Source: Zavarzinella formosa DSM 19928
GTDB taxonomy: Bacteria; Planctomycetota; Planctomycetia; Gemmatales; Gemmataceae
Direction: 5' to 3'
DNA: 36,359 nt
NCBI RefSeq assembly: GCF_000255705.1
Contig: NZ_JH636451.1
Location: forward strand, 168,619 to 204,977
The notes below the pieces were generated by a model, which was given only the letters and a program-made list of their open reading frames with translations, searched no databases and was not told the origin of the DNA. This document shows positions 26,040 through 34,185 of the stretch, piece after piece (the first letter of the stretch is position 1; each line of letters starts with the position of its first letter). The position numbers were made by a program, and so were the translations under genes.

Positions 26040-26068
26040 CGGCCGTTCGCCTACTGAGCTAACGGCCG
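26040..26068. repeat. Second hairpin, tRNA D-arm-like sequence
   Basis: CGGCCGTT (26040-26047) and AACGGCCG (26061-26068) form a perfect 8-bp stem with a 13-base loop. The minus strand reads GTTAGCTCAGTAGG, which matches the D-arm consensus of tRNAs, but no anticodon or T arm follows. It may be a 5' tRNA relic or chance. Confidence 0.5.
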
Positions 26069-26123
26069 CCGCACGGCACAGGTAGGCTGTGGGGTTGATT
26101 TTGTTTGTCTTAAAGGGAAGTGA

Positions 26124-27662
26124 ATGTCGACCGCAGTGCTGGCCCGGCAACAGGGTGATGACTATCAGGCGCGCTGCTTCTGGGTGGAAGCGGTGCGGCT
26201 GTTCGCCCCTCACCACAAGGTCGAGCGCGTGGGCTTCGAGGTCAGCGCGCATAAGGCGTTTGACGACGTGGTGCTCTGGTACTCGGTGCCGGTGCCCGAC
26301 GGCCGCGGTGGCCACATCACCAGAGATTATTTCCAAGTCAAGTACCACGTCGTGAGCGCGGGCGCGCTGACTTGGGAAGCCCTGCACACGCCCGAAGACT
26401 TTGGGGGTACGAGCGTTTCGATTCTGGAGCGGTTGCGTGACGCGGTTGCCAAATCCGCGACCGCCGGAATCCGGGCGCGGTTCACCATCGTCACCCCGTG
26501 GCCGATCGCGAGTGGCGACCCGCTCGGGCAGTTCGTCAGCAACCGGTCCGGGGAGGTCCGGCTGGACAAGCTATTCGACAGCACCAAGGACGGAAGCAAG
26601 ATGGGGAGGATTCGTAAAGCCTGGCGCAAGCACCTCGGGTTGTCCAGCGACGACGAACTCCGCGCCGTCCTTGCCCCCCTCCGATTTCTCGCCAACCACG
26701 GGACGCTCGATCAGCTGCGGGACAGGCTGAACACCGAACTCGGCGCGCGGGGGTTCAAGCCGCTCGACGCGAGCGCGCTCGCGAACCCCTACGACGACCT
26801 GATTCGCAAATTACACGGCGAGGGTCGCCGCGAGTTCACCCGCGACGAGCTTCAGAGCGTGTGTCACGGCGACGGACTCTGGGTCGGGTGTCAGCCGAGC
26901 AGCAACCCGGGCAAGCCCATCGGCGTCCGGAGTTTCATCCGCCGGGCCGAACACCTTGAGGACGTGACGGAGGAACTCCTCTGCCTCGTCCCCCACTTCG
27001 ACTACCGTGCACTTCGCGCCGGGCACTACTGGTCGACGGGTGTCGCTGCCGAGGTGCGGTCGTTTCTGGCCCGCGTTACCACGCCTGGTGGCGAGTATCT
27101 CCTCCACCTCGACACGCACGGAACCATCGCGTTTTTCTGCGGTGCGTGCCTCGACACCAAGTCCGGCTCGCGGGTGCGACTCGTTCAAAAGCGTGCGGGT
27201 GGAATGACGGTCTGGGAGGCGGGCGCGTCGAACGGCGTACCGCCTGCTCCGCGCCTCGCCGTCGAAGAGGTGGCCGGGAATACCGGGGGCCCGGCCATCG
27301 CCCTCTCGGTCAGCCTGACGCACGACGCCAGCGCGGACGTGGCTCACTACGTGAGCGAGCACCTTCCTTCGGTGGGTCGCGTCATCCACTGCCGGCCGCC
27401 GTCGGGTGCGAGTCAACTCTCGGTCCGCGACGGTAGTCACGCCTTCGCGATCGCGGAGGAGGTGGTCCGTATCGCGCGCGGCAGCCGGAGTGCGGCGACT
27501 GGGGGGCAACCGCTTCACCTCTTCGTTTCCGCGCCGAACAGTCTGCAGTTTTACCTCGGCCAGCTCTCCAGAATGCTCGGCCCCATCGCCCTCTACGAGT
27601 TCGACCCCGAAGCCGGGACGCTCGGGGCCTACCAGCCTTCACTCACCCTGCCATTAACCTGA
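26124..27662 (+). CDS. cap4: Cap4: CBASS effector, DUF4297-like endonuclease fused to SAVED domain
   Basis: This is a 512-aa protein. The N-terminus is a PD-(D/E)XK-type nuclease of the DUF4297 kind: G-D-D-Y-Q-A-R near 11-17, E39, F-D-D-V-V with D47/D48, and Y-F-Q-V-K-Y-H with Q71-x-K73. The C-terminal ~170 residues are a SAVED domain, which binds cyclic oligonucleotides; visible marks are H-L-F-V-S-A-P-N-S-L-Q-F-Y-L-G-Q, A-L-Y-E-F-D and the final Y-Q-P-S-L-T-L-P. In known CBASS systems Cap4 oligomerises on binding the cyclase product and degrades double-stranded DNA, killing the infected cell. It is the first gene of the CBASS operon, 140 bases after module A, with GGGAAG upstream of the ATG, and is followed 17 bases later by the cyclase. 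Confidence 0.88.
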   Translation: MSTAVLARQQGDDYQARCFWVEAVRLFAPHHKVERVGFEVSAHKAFDDVVLWYSVPVPDGRGGHITRDYFQVKYHVVSAGALTWEALHTPEDFGGTSVSILERLRDAVAKSATAGIRARFTIVTPWPIASGDPLGQFVSNRSGEVRLDKLFDSTKDGSKMGRIRKAWRKHLGLSSDDELRAVLAPLRFLANHGTLDQLRDRLNTELGARGFKPLDASALANPYDDLIRKLHGEGRREFTRDELQSVCHGDGLWVGCQPSSNPGKPIGVRSFIRRAEHLEDVTEELLCLVPHFDYRALRAGHYWSTGVAAEVRSFLARVTTPGGEYLLHLDTHGTIAFFCGACLDTKSGSRVRLVQKRAGGMTVWEAGASNGVPPAPRLAVEEVAGNTGGPAIALSVSLTHDASADVAHYVSEHLPSVGRVIHCRPPSGASQLSVRDGSHAFAIAEEVVRIARGSRSAATGGQPLHLFVSAPNSLQFYLGQLSRMLGPIALYEFDPEAGTLGAYQPSLTLPLT

Positions 27663-27679
27663 TAACCGTGGAGCCCAGC

Positions 27680-28837
27680 ATGAATGTTCCGACCTACTTC
27701 AACCAGTTCCTCTCGAAGGTCCGCCTGACCCCGAACCAGGTCAGCGACTGCAGGACGGGGCACATGACGCTCCGCAACCGGTTGATGGACGACGACACGC
27801 TCGCGCCGATCATCGTGAACACGTTTCTCCAGGGGAGCTACCGGCGGGCGACGGCCGTTCGACCGAAGGACGACAAGCGAGCGGACGTCGACGTCATCGT
27901 GGTCACCAAGCTCGACCGCAGCGAATACCGAAACCCCGAGGACGCGCTCAAACTGTTCGAGCCGTTTCTGGAGGAACACTACGCCGGTAAGTGGGAGCCC
28001 CAAGGGCGCTCGTTCGGCATCAAGCTCGGCTACGTCGACCTCGACATCGTGCCGACGGCGGCCCCCTCCGTGAGCGAGTACGGGGTGCTGGCAAAGGCTA
28101 GTTTGGCCGACGACGAAACTCCCGACGGGGTCACGAACGCGAGCGCCATGCCCTGGTGGCTCAGTCTGGGCGGCGACCGCGCGGTTCACTACTCGCAGTC
28201 GTTCGCGGAAGCTGTTCGACAGGACCCGGAGTGGAAACTGGAGCCGCTCTACATTCCCGACCGCGACGTCAAGGAATGGGTGCCCGCACACCCCTTGGAG
28301 CAGATCCGGTGGACCTGGAACAAGAACGCGAGGTGCAACGGGCACTACGTCAACGTCGTGAAGGCGCTGAAGTGGTGGCGGCGGGTGAACCACCCGACTC
28401 CCCAGTACCCGAAGGGCTACCCGGTCGAGCACATCATCGGGCAAAACTGCCCCGACGGTATCAGCTCGGCAGCGGAAGGCGTGACGCAGACGCTCGAGAA
28501 CGTTCAGGCCGCGTACGGGGTCTACATCCGGCTCAACATGAAACCGTACCTGCCCGACCACGGGGTCCCGCAACACGACGTCCTGAAGCGCGTGGCGGCG
28601 TCAGATTTCGCACTGTTCTACGAGCAAGTGGTCGCGGCCGCCGCCATCGCACGACGAGCCCTCAACGAAACAAGCCTCTCTCGAAGCGTAGCGGCATGGC
28701 GCGAGCTTTTCGGCGACAGGTTCCCGCCGCCCCCTGACAACGATGACGATGACTCGGGCGGTGGCGGTGGTTCAGGCCAAGGCGGCTTCTCGCGGCGCAC
28801 GACGGTCTCCACCGTCACCGGGGGGCGATTTGCGTGA
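27680..28837 (+). CDS. CD-NTase (SMODS nucleotidyltransferase) of CBASS
   Basis: This 385-aa protein makes a cyclic oligonucleotide signal on phage infection. I chose the ATG at 27680 because GGAG lies six bases upstream; a GTG at 27668 is in frame. The polymerase-beta-like active site is complete: Q-G-S-Y-R (G52-S53), A-D-V-D-V-I (D69, D71) and L-D-I-V-P (D122). The C-terminus is a flexible acidic and glycine-rich tail ending T-V-T-G-G-R-F-A. In type II CBASS, Cap2 conjugates the C-terminus of the cyclase to targets, and a disordered tail with a small last residue suits that. The gene overlaps cap2 by four bases (GTGA). Cap4 partners are often clade D cyclases, but I cannot assign the clade here. 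Confidence 0.92.
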   Translation: MNVPTYFNQFLSKVRLTPNQVSDCRTGHMTLRNRLMDDDTLAPIIVNTFLQGSYRRATAVRPKDDKRADVDVIVVTKLDRSEYRNPEDALKLFEPFLEEHYAGKWEPQGRSFGIKLGYVDLDIVPTAAPSVSEYGVLAKASLADDETPDGVTNASAMPWWLSLGGDRAVHYSQSFAEAVRQDPEWKLEPLYIPDRDVKEWVPAHPLEQIRWTWNKNARCNGHYVNVVKALKWWRRVNHPTPQYPKGYPVEHIIGQNCPDGISSAAEGVTQTLENVQAAYGVYIRLNMKPYLPDHGVPQHDVLKRVAASDFALFYEQVVAAAAIARRALNETSLSRSVAAWRELFGDRFPPPPDNDDDDSGGGGGSGQGGFSRRTTVSTVTGGRFA

Positions 28838-30645
28838 ACGACCCGAGCGACCAACTGCTCACTGCCGCACGCGTGCTGGACGGCGTGGAGGGCTGCTCTG
28901 TTCTCGGTGAATGGGCGTGGCACCATGAGGCGGGGGTGTTCATTCTCCCGCTCCGGCTCACGCTTTCCGGGGACGGCTCGGCCGACGTGCCGCGTACCAC
29001 AGAATGGTACGTGCACGCGGAAGAGCGGTACCCGTGGGGGAAGCTCGAAATCTACCCTGCGGTTGAGAACGGGATCACCGTTACGTTCCCCCACCAAGAC
29101 TACAACGGCTGGCACGATTCGATATTCCGGTGGCGCGAAGGGGACCTTTGCCTTCGGACGCCAGCGAAGGTGTTCGGAAGGGTTGGCTACGACCGCGAGC
29201 CGTACACACCCGATGCCCGGCTCAGGTGGCACGTCCGGCGCGCTCTTCTTTGGCTCGAGGCCGCGGCACGAAACGAGTTGATGCTTCCCGGTGAGCCCTT
29301 CGAGCTCCCGAAATTCATCACAAACACCAAAGGCGAAATTGTCGCATTTCAAGCGAGTCCGGGCGATTCGAAGTGGATCGACCTTGTGAAAAAGCCCTTC
29401 GGCTTCATGGACATCGGCGCGCTGCCCGGGAACGAGCGAGTGCATCTCCTCGGGAGCTTTCGGAACTCCGGGGGTGCCGTCGTTTCGCCATCGAGCTGGC
29501 CGCAGGACCGGTTCTACGATCTTAAGTCGCAAGGGCTGTGGGTCGTGGCGGACGGCGTCCCGGTTCTCCCGCCGTGGCAGGCACCGCTTACGTGGGGAGA
29601 GCTTCGGCGCGTTCTCGGGACTCGCGGGTTCCGGCTCGACGAGGTGCTTTCTGCCCTACTGAATCGGATGCGAGACGGACAGCGACACCTATTCGCCCTG
29701 GGCTTCCGCATTCCGAAACTCTTCGGCGACGCAACGTCCCAGCTTCACTGGCAGGTAGCAGCTCTGCCGCCTTTAAGCCGCGACGGCGTCCCCCGCGGGT
29801 TTCGGCCCAATCGGCTCGGGTTCTGGGTGCGGGACCGGCGTCACAGCTTTCGGGACGACGCCGTGATCGAGTGGCTACCCACTCAGAACTGGCACTTCGA
29901 GGAAATCTCGACTCGCGGTAAACTGGGGCAGCATATGCGACAGGCACACGTTCTTCTTATCGGAGCGGGGGCACTCGGGTCCGCTGTCGCGGAACTACTC
30001 GTTCGCGCGGGCGTGCGATGTGTGACGATTCTCGACGACGAACTGCTCGCAGTCGGGAATCTCGTTCGGCACACCCTCACGCTCGCCGACGTCGGCCAGA
30101 GTAAGGCGAAAGCGGTGGCCACGCGTCTAAACTCACTCTTGACCGACGTCCGGGTGGAAGCGTTCGAAGAGAGGTTCCCGCCGCGCGACCAAACTGCGTG
30201 CGAGAAAGTCCTCGCGTGCGATGTCGTTCTCGACTGTACCGGCGAGGACACCGTCCTCGACTCGCTCGCGCGCTTTCCGTGGCCGGGGAACCGGACTTTC
30301 ATCTCCCTCTCGATCGGGCTCGGGACGAGAAGACTGTACTCCTTTTCGGCCCACGCACGCTCCTTCCCTCACGCCAGGTTTCAAGAACTCGTTTCCCCTT
30401 GGCTCCGTCGTGACATCGCGGACGGTGCAGGCGACACACAACCGTGGGAGGGTACGGGATGCTGGAATCCCGTCTTTCCTGCCCGTGCGGACGACGTATG
30501 GCAACTCGCCGCCGCTTCGATTCGACACGTCGAGCGGACGGTAACCGAAAAGCCCGCTGAACCTGTGCTGGCGGTCGTGGAGCGGCTCGAAACGGCAGAG
30601 GAGGCTTCTCATCGCGCGGCTGGTGGGACAAGGAGAGGAGCATGA
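28834..30645 (+). CDS. cap2: Cap2: E2-E1 fusion of type II CBASS
   Basis: This is a 603-aa protein starting at GTG, overlapping the cyclase stop. The N-terminal ~160 residues are E2-like, with the predicted catalytic cysteine in G-D-L-C106-L. The C-terminal half (about 355-600) is an E1 domain: LLIGAGALGSAV with the ATP loop at 377-382, D-D-E-L-L-A-V-G-N-L-V-R-H with the conserved D-N-R set, D-C-T-G-E-D, and the E1 cysteine in G-T-G-C543-W-N-P-V-F-P-A. In characterised type II CBASS, Cap2 forms a thioester with the C-terminus of the CD-NTase and attaches it to targets, priming cyclase activity. Length and both cysteine positions are close to known Cap2 proteins. Confidence 0.93.
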   Translation: MNDPSDQLLTAARVLDGVEGCSVLGEWAWHHEAGVFILPLRLTLSGDGSADVPRTTEWYVHAEERYPWGKLEIYPAVENGITVTFPHQDYNGWHDSIFRWREGDLCLRTPAKVFGRVGYDREPYTPDARLRWHVRRALLWLEAAARNELMLPGEPFELPKFITNTKGEIVAFQASPGDSKWIDLVKKPFGFMDIGALPGNERVHLLGSFRNSGGAVVSPSSWPQDRFYDLKSQGLWVVADGVPVLPPWQAPLTWGELRRVLGTRGFRLDEVLSALLNRMRDGQRHLFALGFRIPKLFGDATSQLHWQVAALPPLSRDGVPRGFRPNRLGFWVRDRRHSFRDDAVIEWLPTQNWHFEEISTRGKLGQHMRQAHVLLIGAGALGSAVAELLVRAGVRCVTILDDELLAVGNLVRHTLTLADVGQSKAKAVATRLNSLLTDVRVEAFEERFPPRDQTACEKVLACDVVLDCTGEDTVLDSLARFPWPGNRTFISLSIGLGTRRLYSFSAHARSFPHARFQELVSPWLRRDIADGAGDTQPWEGTGCWNPVFPARADDVWQLAAASIRHVERTVTEKPAEPVLAVVERLETAEEASHRAAGGTRRGA

Positions 30646-31172
30646 CTCTCTTCTTTCGGTCCGAGGACGGGAAATTCGCTCTGAGGCTCGGGGCCGCCCA
30701 GGTTGAGGCACTCCTCGGAAAATGTCGATCCGCCGGCGCGTTTGAAACTGGCGGAATAGTCGCCGGGTGCTACACTCACAACCTGTCAGTTGCCGAAGTG
30801 ACCGAAGTCTCGGGGCCGCCCGCCGATTCGCGGGCGGGCCGGACTTGGTTCGCTCGCGGTGTGCGTGGAGCCGGCGAATGGCTGGGGAAATTGTGGAAGA
30901 AAAAGCAGTATTACTTGGGCGAGTGGCACTTCCATCCTTCCGCGGCACCCGACCCGAGCGAAACGGACATCGACCAGATGCGAGAAATCGCGTCCTCTTC
31001 CGGATACCATTGCCCCGAACCGCTCATGCTCATCGTCGGCGGGGATAGTGCGAGAGGCTATCGCTACAGAGCATTTGTGTCGCCACGAGACGGGCTCCAC
31101 AAGGAGCTCTTCGCCTGCGATGATCCTTTCGTCGCGTCGTCTGCATTACCGTCAGTCGACACCGCTGGTTGA
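30642..31172 (+). CDS. cap3: Cap3: JAB/JAMM isopeptidase of type II CBASS
   Basis: This 176-aa protein has an intact JAMM zinc-protease motif: E35 in F-E-T-G-G-I, then H96-x-H98-P, S106 and D109, spaced exactly as HxHx7SxxD. Proteins of this Prok-JAB group cut the bond between CD-NTase and its target, reversing Cap2 and keeping the system quiet. Its ATG overlaps the cap2 stop by four bases. It is the only deconjugating protease in the island, so it might also act on products of the neighbouring Multi_ubiq module; that is untested inference. Confidence 0.92.
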   Translation: MTLFFRSEDGKFALRLGAAQVEALLGKCRSAGAFETGGIVAGCYTHNLSVAEVTEVSGPPADSRAGRTWFARGVRGAGEWLGKLWKKKQYYLGEWHFHPSAAPDPSETDIDQMREIASSSGYHCPEPLMLIVGGDSARGYRYRAFVSPRDGLHKELFACDDPFVASSALPSVDTAG

Positions 31173-31536
31173 GCGACACAGACGCAATTTGCGTTAAGGA
31201 ACGCTGACGACTCCACCTTCGACTCGGCGGCCAGTTCGCCCATCAACGAGAGCACCGCAAGCCAGCTCCCTTCCGGCTCTGAAGGATGCCCAGTGAAATC
31301 CGCCAAGGGTTGCCCGTCACCATCGGCCGCCGCTCGCGGTGCCAGCCACGGGTGAGCACCGCAAGCAGCGACCGACGGCAACGGGGGATGCCTGCCTGGG
31401 CGGAACGTTCCGCGACGCGGTAACCGAAAGCCAGTACAGGAGTGTGGTCACGCACTCCCCACCCCATCCGCCACCATCTCCACCTCGCAACCGGAACGCC
31501 CGGGGCCGTAACCGCACCCCGAGTGCCCCTCAAAAC
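31173..31536. other. Intergenic stretch after CBASS, no gene seen
   Basis: About 360 GC-rich bases lie between cap3 and the RadC fragment. The open frames are short and Arg/Pro-rich, as expected by chance at this GC content. I see no RNA gene or convincing repeat. Confidence 0.5.
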
Positions 31537-31700
31537 CTACGCGTCGAGTAACCCCGCCCGCGCCATGCTAAACGAATCATCCCGCCCCACGATGATGTGG
31601 TCGAGGAACTTTAACCCTACCGCCTGCGCACCCGCCGCAATGCGCCGCGTCGTATCGATGTCGATCTTCGACGGGTTGAGCGAACCCGACGGGTGGTTGC
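31537..31700 (-). pseudogene. radC: RadC-like protein, C-terminal fragment
   Basis: The minus strand encodes the JAB-like end of RadC: N-H-P-S-G-S-L-N-P-S-K-I-D-I-D-T-T-R-R-I, then G-L-K-F-L-D-H-I-I-V-G and the final A-R-A-G-L-L-D. The preceding part of RadC, including the conserved sequence before N-H-P-S-G, is missing; similarity stops abruptly near 31,700. Upstream codons belong to an unrelated plus-strand fragment. It is a truncated gene left by a rearrangement. Confidence 0.8.
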
Positions 31701-31710
31701 CGTGCTTGGA

Positions 31711-31911
31711 AGATTCCGGTACAACCCGAGCATTGGCGTCTCGTTCGTGTTCGAGACCGAGGACGGGAAGCACAAGGTGGAGATCACAGGGAATAAACTG
31801 GAATCTCTTCACCGAGACCTCACCCTCGGTCGGCGGGAGTCCGTTCGGGTCGGGGATGCGGTCACGGGGATTGAGGTGAAGGGGTGGTCGCCGCCGGGGA
31901 AGAAGGGATAG
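31711..31911 (+). pseudogene. C-terminal fragment of an unknown plus-strand gene
   Basis: From about 31,720 the plus strand encodes a protein-like sequence (V-S-F-V-F-E-T-E-D-G-K-H-K-V-E, S-V-R-V-G-D-A-V-T-G-I-E-V-K-G-W) up to the stop at 31911. An apparent ATG at 31693 lies inside the RadC fragment, so it is probably not the native start. I do not recognise the family; the beta-rich pattern suggests a small barrel-like end. It is joined head to head with the RadC fragment. Confidence 0.4.
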
Positions 31912-31918
31912 TCAGTCT

Positions 31919-33808
31919 TTAAAGCACAGGCTTAGACTTGGAAGGTCCGAAATGTGCAATCGAGCACAGTAAGAAAATCAGTTTGACGGCAAGGTGTGTA
32001 TACCGCGCCCAAGGCTGTGAAAGTCCGGCCCAATGCCCATGAAAAGCATGATCGCGAACGGCCTTAATTGCCATGAAACTTTTAGCTGCCTTTTCTTCAA
32101 TCCCGTAATATCGAAATAGTTCGTTCAGACGTGCCGGCTCCAAAAGCTCTCCTACATTGTCATCCAGCATGGCTAAATGACACCGCATGGCCGAATTGAC
32201 TGGCGTTGCTCGCAGAACGCTCTGTCCGTTAATTTCATACAGTGCGCGCAATAATTCTTCGAGCGTCAGCAATGAACCGAATAGTGCCGCAAACTGCTGA
32301 GTGGCATCGAACGCCTCCCCGGCATGCTCGTCTCGTTGCCCTGAAATCCAAAGAAGAAACCCTGCAGAACCAAGCAATCTTTTGTCCGGGGTCGCTGCCT
32401 CAAGAACTTTGAAAACATGCTCGCGGGCGTCGTCATCTCTCAATTGGTCCACAATGTTGAGGCCCGGCTGGTACTGTTCATCAATTAAAGATGCATGATC
32501 TGTGTCCAAAGCAATCCCCGCGTCCCAGAGCCGGGCGGTCAAGGCACCAGCCAGAATTCCGTTGGCATCGAGGTCGCGCACCAACGCGGCGAACGTCTGA
32601 CTCATGCCACCCACAACCACGTCCACCCTCTTTTCATCATCTGCAAAAAAGGCAGCGTGAGCCATTGCATCGCGGAGCGAGAGGCTGCGTTGATCAAAGA
32701 TTACTTGCAGTCCTTCTGCCGTGTCGCCTTCCAACTTCATGTTATTCACAACCTGTTTGACGATCGCACCGCCTCGACTGTTCATCCCACCGCCCCAACC
32801 GTTTACCATTGCGACCTGACGGAGCAGTGATTCGGTCAGTGTCGCCATGCCCAATGCACAGGCAATCCCATCCGGTATTCGAAATCGATCGCGCCGGCTT
32901 TCCTCCAGCGCGATCTCCTTCGGCATTAAAATGCCTCCCTGTTTCCGTGGAAGATACTTTGGGAGTTGATCAAAAGCTTTGGCAAGGCTCTTTGCGATGG
33001 GGCCGTCCGCAGGCATAAACCGGGAAAGCACCCCCTCTCGGGCCGCGTAACGCCGAAGACATTCTCGGACATGCTCGGCCCCGCGAAATTTAGCGACTAG
33101 GGGGGTAGTGAACCCGTCGAATGTCGGTTGCGGATTACCATAGAAATTGAGCGAGCTTTGGAGGGGCGAGCCACCAACGTACTTGAGAACGTATGGAAAT
33201 GCGGCAGTATTTCCTTTCGAAAGCCCTTTGATCAGCGCATTGCGAGCAACCCGGTCGCCGCCTGGTGTGGCTAGGGCGGTCAAGGCTTTTAATCGACGCT
33301 TTGGTTCGGTCTCATCGTCCACCGGGGTCAAGCCTTCAAGTTGTTTGGCAGCGAGACCGGACAGACAGCACAGTACCAATTCGCGTAATTCGTCGGGTCG
33401 AGTGAAATCATATCGATCTTGCTCAGCAAACGCCAAGTCGATGAACCGCGCTAGATCTGTAGTTTTAAGTTCTTGATTAATGAGAGTTTTTAGATTTCCA
33501 CCCTTGCTGTGCTTGTTTTCCTTAAGGGCAGGAGGCACTCTATCTGAAGCGGCTCTGAACAATTGCTCTCGCAGTTCTTGAGATATTTCCTCATGTTTTG
33601 CAGGAGTGCAACAATACAATAGCGCCACGTCAGATGAATCCAGCCGAACAAGGTCATCAACGGATAATGACACCCAAAGACGATTAGCGATATCAGTAGC
33701 CGAACCTGTCTGTTGAACATTTTTTATGGATTCTTCGATTTTTTCATGAATCAAACGCTCCCAAATACTTCGCAACCAGTCGCGTGCGGACTGCTGATCG
33801 ACAGACAT
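31919..33808 (-). CDS. Large protein with two HEPN-like Rx4H motifs, candidate RNase
   Basis: This is a 629-aa protein. I chose the ATG at 33808 because GGAG lies six bases upstream; the longer frame to 33847 begins at TTG. The protein is mostly helical and I do not recognise a family over its length. Two HEPN-type catalytic-looking motifs are visible: L-R-D-A-M-A-H (R379-x4-H384) and V-R-D-H-A-F-H-G-H-W (R585-x4-H590). The second is near the C-terminus where the last ~70 residues are helical, as in HEPN RNases of abortive-infection and DUF4209-like proteins. It lies alone on the minus strand beside the defence island, its stop eight bases from the neighbouring fragment's stop. An RNase defence role is inference from these motifs and location. 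Confidence 0.7.
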   Translation of the reverse strand: MSVDQQSARDWLRSIWERLIHEKIEESIKNVQQTGSATDIANRLWVSLSVDDLVRLDSSDVALLYCCTPAKHEEISQELREQLFRAASDRVPPALKENKHSKGGNLKTLINQELKTTDLARFIDLAFAEQDRYDFTRPDELRELVLCCLSGLAAKQLEGLTPVDDETEPKRRLKALTALATPGGDRVARNALIKGLSKGNTAAFPYVLKYVGGSPLQSSLNFYGNPQPTFDGFTTPLVAKFRGAEHVRECLRRYAAREGVLSRFMPADGPIAKSLAKAFDQLPKYLPRKQGGILMPKEIALEESRRDRFRIPDGIACALGMATLTESLLRQVAMVNGWGGGMNSRGGAIVKQVVNNMKLEGDTAEGLQVIFDQRSLSLRDAMAHAAFFADDEKRVDVVVGGMSQTFAALVRDLDANGILAGALTARLWDAGIALDTDHASLIDEQYQPGLNIVDQLRDDDAREHVFKVLEAATPDKRLLGSAGFLLWISGQRDEHAGEAFDATQQFAALFGSLLTLEELLRALYEINGQSVLRATPVNSAMRCHLAMLDDNVGELLEPARLNELFRYYGIEEKAAKSFMAIKAVRDHAFHGHWAGLSQPWARYTHLAVKLIFLLCSIAHFGPSKSKPVL

Positions 33809-33849
33809 TGCTTTCTCCGTAGCTTGCCGCAAAATATTACTGATCAATA

Positions 33850-34176
33850 TCAGTGAAAATCAAAGTCTGACAGATGAACCGGATTCTTGTAAGGATTTTT
33901 CAGATTGACCAATTTAAAGGCCACGTCCCCTATTTTGCAGGAGTACGCCATGACCTTAAATGTCTTGTAAAACTCTAGCCCGCCACTCCTACGGTTCCAC
34001 CTTTTCGTCAACGTCCCGTGCGGTTCCGGCCCGTCTTCCTCATCCCTGTCGGTCAACCGGGGCCTCTTCCCCGGTTGAATGAACACGGAGAGGTCGAAAC
34101 GGCCAACATGGATCGTCCCATCGTAGGTGACGTTCTTGTTGTCGTAGGCGGTGATGTCGTCGTACAGGGTAGGCAC
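33850..34176 (-). CDS. Small hypothetical protein of a phage-like cluster (GTG start or amber continuation)
   Basis: This frame encodes 108 residues, V-P-T-L-Y-D-D-I-T-A-Y-D-N-K-N onward. The stretch D-L-S-V-F-I-Q-P-G-K-R-P and later F-K-L-V-N-L-K-N-P-Y look like a beta-type structural protein. I do not recognise it. The GTG start has no clear ribosome site. The frame is continuous with the preceding 79-aa gene except for one TAG at 34186-34188, so it may be the second half of a readthrough product or of a gene split by a point mutation. Confidence 0.5.
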   Translation of the reverse strand: MPTLYDDITAYDNKNVTYDGTIHVGRFDLSVFIQPGKRPRLTDRDEEDGPEPHGTLTKRWNRRSGGLEFYKTFKVMAYSCKIGDVAFKLVNLKNPYKNPVHLSDFDFH

Positions 34177-34185
34177 CGGCCCATT

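Noticed and set aside
26040-26110. Possible complete tRNA gene on the minus strand
   Set aside because: Only the D-arm consensus is present; no anticodon stem, T arm or acceptor pairing could be drawn.
27629-28576. 315-aa minus-strand ORF opposite the CD-NTase
   Set aside because: Val/Arg-rich antisense shadow; the plus strand carries an intact active site.
31243-31533. 96-aa minus-strand ORF between CBASS and the RadC fragment
   Set aside because: Arg/Trp-rich with no motif and no ribosome site; probably chance.
33147-33476. 109-aa plus-strand ORF inside the HEPN-like gene
   Set aside because: Antisense shadow of the well-supported minus-strand gene.
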